In this document: piece after piece, positions 60,384 through 64,000 of the stretch
Layout: every line of letters begins with the position of its first letter
Position numbering within the stretch: the first letter of the stretch is position 1
Source of the DNA: Uranotaenia lowii
Lineage: Eukaryota > Arthropoda > Insecta > Diptera > Culicidae
Assembly: GCF_029784155.1 (NCBI RefSeq)
Contig: NC_073693.1
Span: forward strand, 231,127,621 to 231,191,620
Length of the DNA stretch: 64,000 nucleotides
Direction of reading: 5' to 3'
Notes under the pieces: generated by a model
What the model saw: the letters and a program-made list of their open reading frames with translations, nothing else
What the model was told of the DNA's origin: nothing
Database searches by the model: none
Position numbers and translations under genes: made by a program

Positions 60384-61670
60384 TTAAATTTATTCTATCA
60401 ATATACTTGAAATTTCTTAGTTTTATTTTTATCAGTATCATATTTATCATTCGAGACTGATTTTGACTTTTATTTTAATAAGTGGAAGAATTCGAATAGA
60501 AAAAAATATTTTAGCACAGACTTTGATAACAGGCAATCTTGAAATAAAATATTATATTTTCTCCTTTTATCAAACTCAATTCAACTATGTGTTTGAAAAA
60601 AATTCTCATATGTTCAAATGGATTTTTTTTCTTGATCAATAATTTACAATTAAAATCGTGAATATTTTTTTTTCCAAATTCAAGGTATCTATATCTGCGG
60701 AATTTTTCTATCCACCCTTCAAGTGAAAATGAAGAATATTTAGAAATATAAATTAAGATGATTAAAAATAAACAAAAATTATCATTTTGCTGGACAATTT
60801 TCTAATATAGTTAATATCTGCCCTGATTTTATAATTTGTTTTTCAATGCCATGTAGAGATTAAGAGATTTTTTAATTCAGAATAACTTTCTTTAATAATT
60901 CTTACTTTAACTTTCTTTACTTTCTATCACTTTCCATTTTTAATATTCAATTTCTTTACACTGATTATTCTGTTCGAAGTTTTTACGTCTAGTTTGATTC
61001 GAAATTTTAATTGGTCTTCGTTTTCTGGTGATTCGGAAATATTGATTCCAAATTATTAAACAAAACTGTTTAAAATATATTTTCAATCAAATTTTCTAGT
61101 TCAGAATAAGGAACGACATTTTGAATAATTTTTAAACACTTACCTGAAATAGCTTTGATTAGAAACTTTGGTTATGATTTATTTTGCATCGTATCACTAA
61201 AATTAAACTTTTTTTTCGTGTTTGTATGATGGTCATGAATAAAAAAATGTTTATAGAAATCAGTTTCCTTTATTTTTGTACACTTTTGGTATTGTTATTA
61301 TTACTGATTATAATTAGTGATTAGAATTTCAATAACCATCCCTTTCTCCCCTTAGACTAGTCCTTCACACGGGCCTGGTGTGCAGTCACCTTTTATTTTT
61401 CTGATGAATGAACTCAACAAATCTTTTTTTTAAACGCATATGTAAAAAAAATTTCGAAAGTTAACTATCGGCAAAATAAGCAGTGAAATCGAAAAAGCAA
61501 CATTTTGTTCAGTAAGTAATTTTTGATTACATGGATGAAAAATGAGGAAATTTTCAGCGAAGATGTAATGTAATGTAATTTGCGATCTTTCAAGTAGTTT
61601 TTGAGAAAGCGTCTAATGAAAAAGTTCAGAGACTTAAATGCCTGCCTCAAATGACCCGACTTTTGAAAAA
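60384..61670. other. AT-rich non-coding
   Basis: No gene or repeat recognised. Among the most A/T-rich parts of the window. Confidence 0.5.
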
Positions 61671-62406
61671 GTTATACGCTGCAGGCTAAAATTGATCCTG
61701 GGCCTAGTACAAGATCTCATGCCAAATTTGGGCCAGATCGGACCACGGGAAGGGGTCGCTCAACGAGCCTGAAGTTTGTATGGGATTTTGAGACATTTTG
61801 TTCGAGAGGAACATGAAAGACCAGTTTTTCGTCAATAACTTTTGTCTCCTTCGACCGATTTATTTCAAAAACGGATTTTCTTAAAGCCTAAATTATGACA
61901 AATATTTCATCCGAAGATTTTATTTCAATTAGAGTCAAGATAAAAAAGTTATTAAGCTTCAAAAATTGGCTAACTTTTTTAAGGGTGATATTCATCAGTG
62001 TTCTAATGAGGCGACTAAATGTCCGACCAGAACACTCAATGTGAAATGCATGCCGTTTCGTCAAATAATGACCGATTTTAACCATTATTGTTGTGCTCGA
62101 TTGCAATTTTTGATGTTTTTCAAATATTTGAGTTTGGATGATATTCACTTGATAGTTCGGAAAGAAGTAAGGACGGAAAAATGCTTGACAATAAAAAAAA
62201 AATTGCATAACAACAGGGGCTTAGGAACATGACTGAACATGAACATTAAAAACTGGTTTTTCATGTTCCTCTCGAACAAAATGTCTCAAAATCCCATACA
62301 AACTTCAGGCTCGTTGAGCGACCCCTTCCCGTGGTCCGATCTGGACCAAATTTGGCATGAGATCTTGTACTAGGCCCAGGATCAATTTTAGCCTGCAGCG
62401 TATAAC
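61671..62406. mobile_element. Foldback element with about 159-bp arms
   Basis: Left arm 61671-61829 (GTTATACGCTGCAGGCTAAA...) and right arm 62248-62406 are reverse complements with few mismatches. The loop of about 420 bp contains opposed frames (61888-62208 minus, 61966-62232 plus) with no known domain. No clear target duplication. The arms are much less AT-rich than the loop. Confidence 0.85.
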
Positions 62407-63340
62407 ATTTCACAGGTTTTAAATTTCCCATACAAATTTTGGGGCAGTCTACTGTACACTTTGAATAAGGTTTCCAGATTTCACAGTGGTTCAAATCCCC
62501 AAAAAGCTGGAAAAAGTCAATTTTTCAAGTCAGCGACAACCTAATTTTTTATATTGGAATCGAATCTCAAATATTCATGAAACGTTATGATGTAATTAGA
62601 TATTTTTTTGAACCTTTTATATACCTTCCATGAGACAAACATGAATGACAAACTTACACACAAGAATTAAAAATAAGATTTTTTATTCTCAACCCAAAAT
62701 AACTTTAAAAAGCATATAAACCTTTAAAAATTTATAAATGTTTATACTGATGTGATATATTATAATCAATTCCACAGTTTGGAAATGAAAAACGTCTTCA
62801 GTATCATGAACTAATAAAGTTTCGCTTTATTTAGAACCGAAAATTAGATGATAAAATTTTTTTCGATTTACTCTATTTATATTTTGGAAACGCCGTGGTA
62901 AATTATATACCGTTGAATAGGTAAAAGCCTCATCAAAAACATATCTTGAAATCAGCTGCTAGTTTTTGCTATATTTTGAATACGTTATCTTTGACTGGTA
63001 TGCTGTTTGATTCAAAAATGGAAATTTTAAGGTATTTATACAGAGTAAACCAAGCATTATTTGCTTCGATATATATGCAACTTCACTATAAAACATGAGT
63101 TTTAGTAATAATACAACTAACCTAGAGGAATTTTGGAGCCCATAATAAATTTTATCAAAAATATTCATCAAAAATTTAAAAATATTTAATTTTCCTGTAT
63201 AAAGCTCAAACTTCGTTTTGGCTATTTTAGAAAAAATAGCAAAATTTGAAAAAAAAAATCAATTTCTTAATTTTTTTCACCTTTTTACCCATAATCTTTG
63301 ACAAAAAAGCTTTTCAATAATTATTTCCAACTTTTTTTTG
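62407..63340. other. AT-rich non-coding
   Basis: Nothing recognised. Confidence 0.5.
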
Positions 63341-63802
63341 CTTTTGAACCACTGTGGATTGCACGGTTTTATCTGGATTTGCCTGGATATTTAATACAAA
63401 ATTTGAGAACATTCCGGTTGCCCGAATGTTATTTATAAATGCCCGGATTTCACCTCGAATTTTTCATTTTTTTTAAATTAAAAAAAATTAAATAAATGGT
63501 GTTGTACATTTTTTTCAATTTATGCCCCCAAAAAGATTTTTTTGAGAGAATTCAAAAAAATAATCATGAAAGGCTTTTTGAAAGTCTTTACAACGATTTA
63601 AAATCTGTCGATAAATTTTGATGAAAACCTTTTTTACAATTTTTTTTCCTTTTTGTTGACAAATGTGTGTGTTTTGACGAATATTGCCGGATTTTTTGTC
63701 GTCAATTTCGAAATCAATTGCCTGGATTTTTCCAGGTTTTTATATATAATAGCTCGGATTTGTCATGCCCGGATACGTTCTGAAAAAAATATGGCAACCT
63801 TA
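63341..63802. mobile_element. CCGGG-motif MITE, decayed
   Basis: The right end is CCCGGATACG...ATGGCAACCTTA, which is the inverse of TAAGGTTGCCA at 9734. The left end near 63355 (GGATTGCACGGTTTTATCTGG) is degenerate. CCCGGA-type motifs occur near both ends. No coding capacity. Confidence 0.5.
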
Positions 63803-64000
63803 ACTATTAACCACCTTTTTTTCCAAATTAAGGCTATTTTTGGTTAAGTTTTCGGTTCCAAAATGCTTGGTATTCAAAATAACAATTTTTTTTTTAATTT
63901 GATCGATGTTACGACAAATTAAGTAGATTGTGCTCTTTGGGCAAAAATACTATATTTTACTTTTCATCACTCCACCATAGTTTTCGTGCAATGTCACAAT
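63803..64000. other. AT-rich edge of the window
   Basis: Nothing recognised. Confidence 0.5.

Overview
This window is AT-rich eukaryotic DNA, most likely from a mosquito or a related lower dipteran. The pointers are an ITmD37E-type (DD37E) Tc1/mariner transposase, a family first described from mosquitoes, together with BEL/Pao, RTE-like LINE, Tc1 and tRNA-derived SINE sequences. I found no host protein exon, rRNA or functional tRNA gene. Every coding stretch I could recognise belongs to a decayed transposable element. The window therefore reads as intergenic DNA, or the inside of a very large intron, filled by nested insertions. Some islands of less AT-rich, apparently single-copy sequence (about 3.95-4.56, 14.88-15.5, 31.2-32.6 and 49.3-50.6 kb) are the best candidates for host sequence.

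Layout. 1-5.9 kb: an eroded palindrome, a faint Tc1 relic and a hAT-type MITE with an 8-bp target duplication. 5.9-8.6 kb: a retroelement tail (family S) interrupted by a 1758-bp rearranged Tc1 element with TA duplications. 8.9-18.2 kb: a relic of a palindromic element, CCGGG-motif MITEs, a tRNA-SINE with a 23-bp target duplication, and a long TAGCTGA-family repeat with a MITE nested in it. 18.4-22.4 kb: a LINE (AP endonuclease plus reverse transcriptase, several frame breaks) followed by a second family S tail, the whole bounded by a 14-bp direct repeat. 22.5-25.1 kb: the 5' part (Gag, zinc knuckles, protease) of a minus-strand BEL/Pao element that stops before the reverse transcriptase at a perfect 17-bp hairpin. 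25.5-31 kb: TA-flanked and foldback elements. 33.8-45.9 kb: four copies of one TA-flanked family, two TAGCTGA repeats (one with a 143-bp tandem array), a Harbinger-like MITE, and a TTAA-flanked piggyBac-like element carrying a SINE. 47.1-54.7 kb: a 155-bp LINE insertion, a 1006-bp palindrome, a (TA)91 tract and two further long inverted-repeat elements. 55.6-57.8 kb: two ITmD37E transposase copies, one lodged in the other. The remainder is AT-rich sequence with smaller MITEs.

How the parts relate. Class II elements dominate by count and nearly all are non-autonomous. The only transposases present (one Tc1, two ITmD37E) are broken, so any recent movement would have needed enzymes from elsewhere. 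Nesting gives a partial relative chronology: Tc1 into family S, SINE into a CCGGG MITE, SINE into the piggyBac-like element, CCGGG MITE into a TAGCTGA element, and ITmD37E into ITmD37E. All repeat comparisons were made by eye within this window. Family names are inferred from motifs and target-site signatures, not from database searches.
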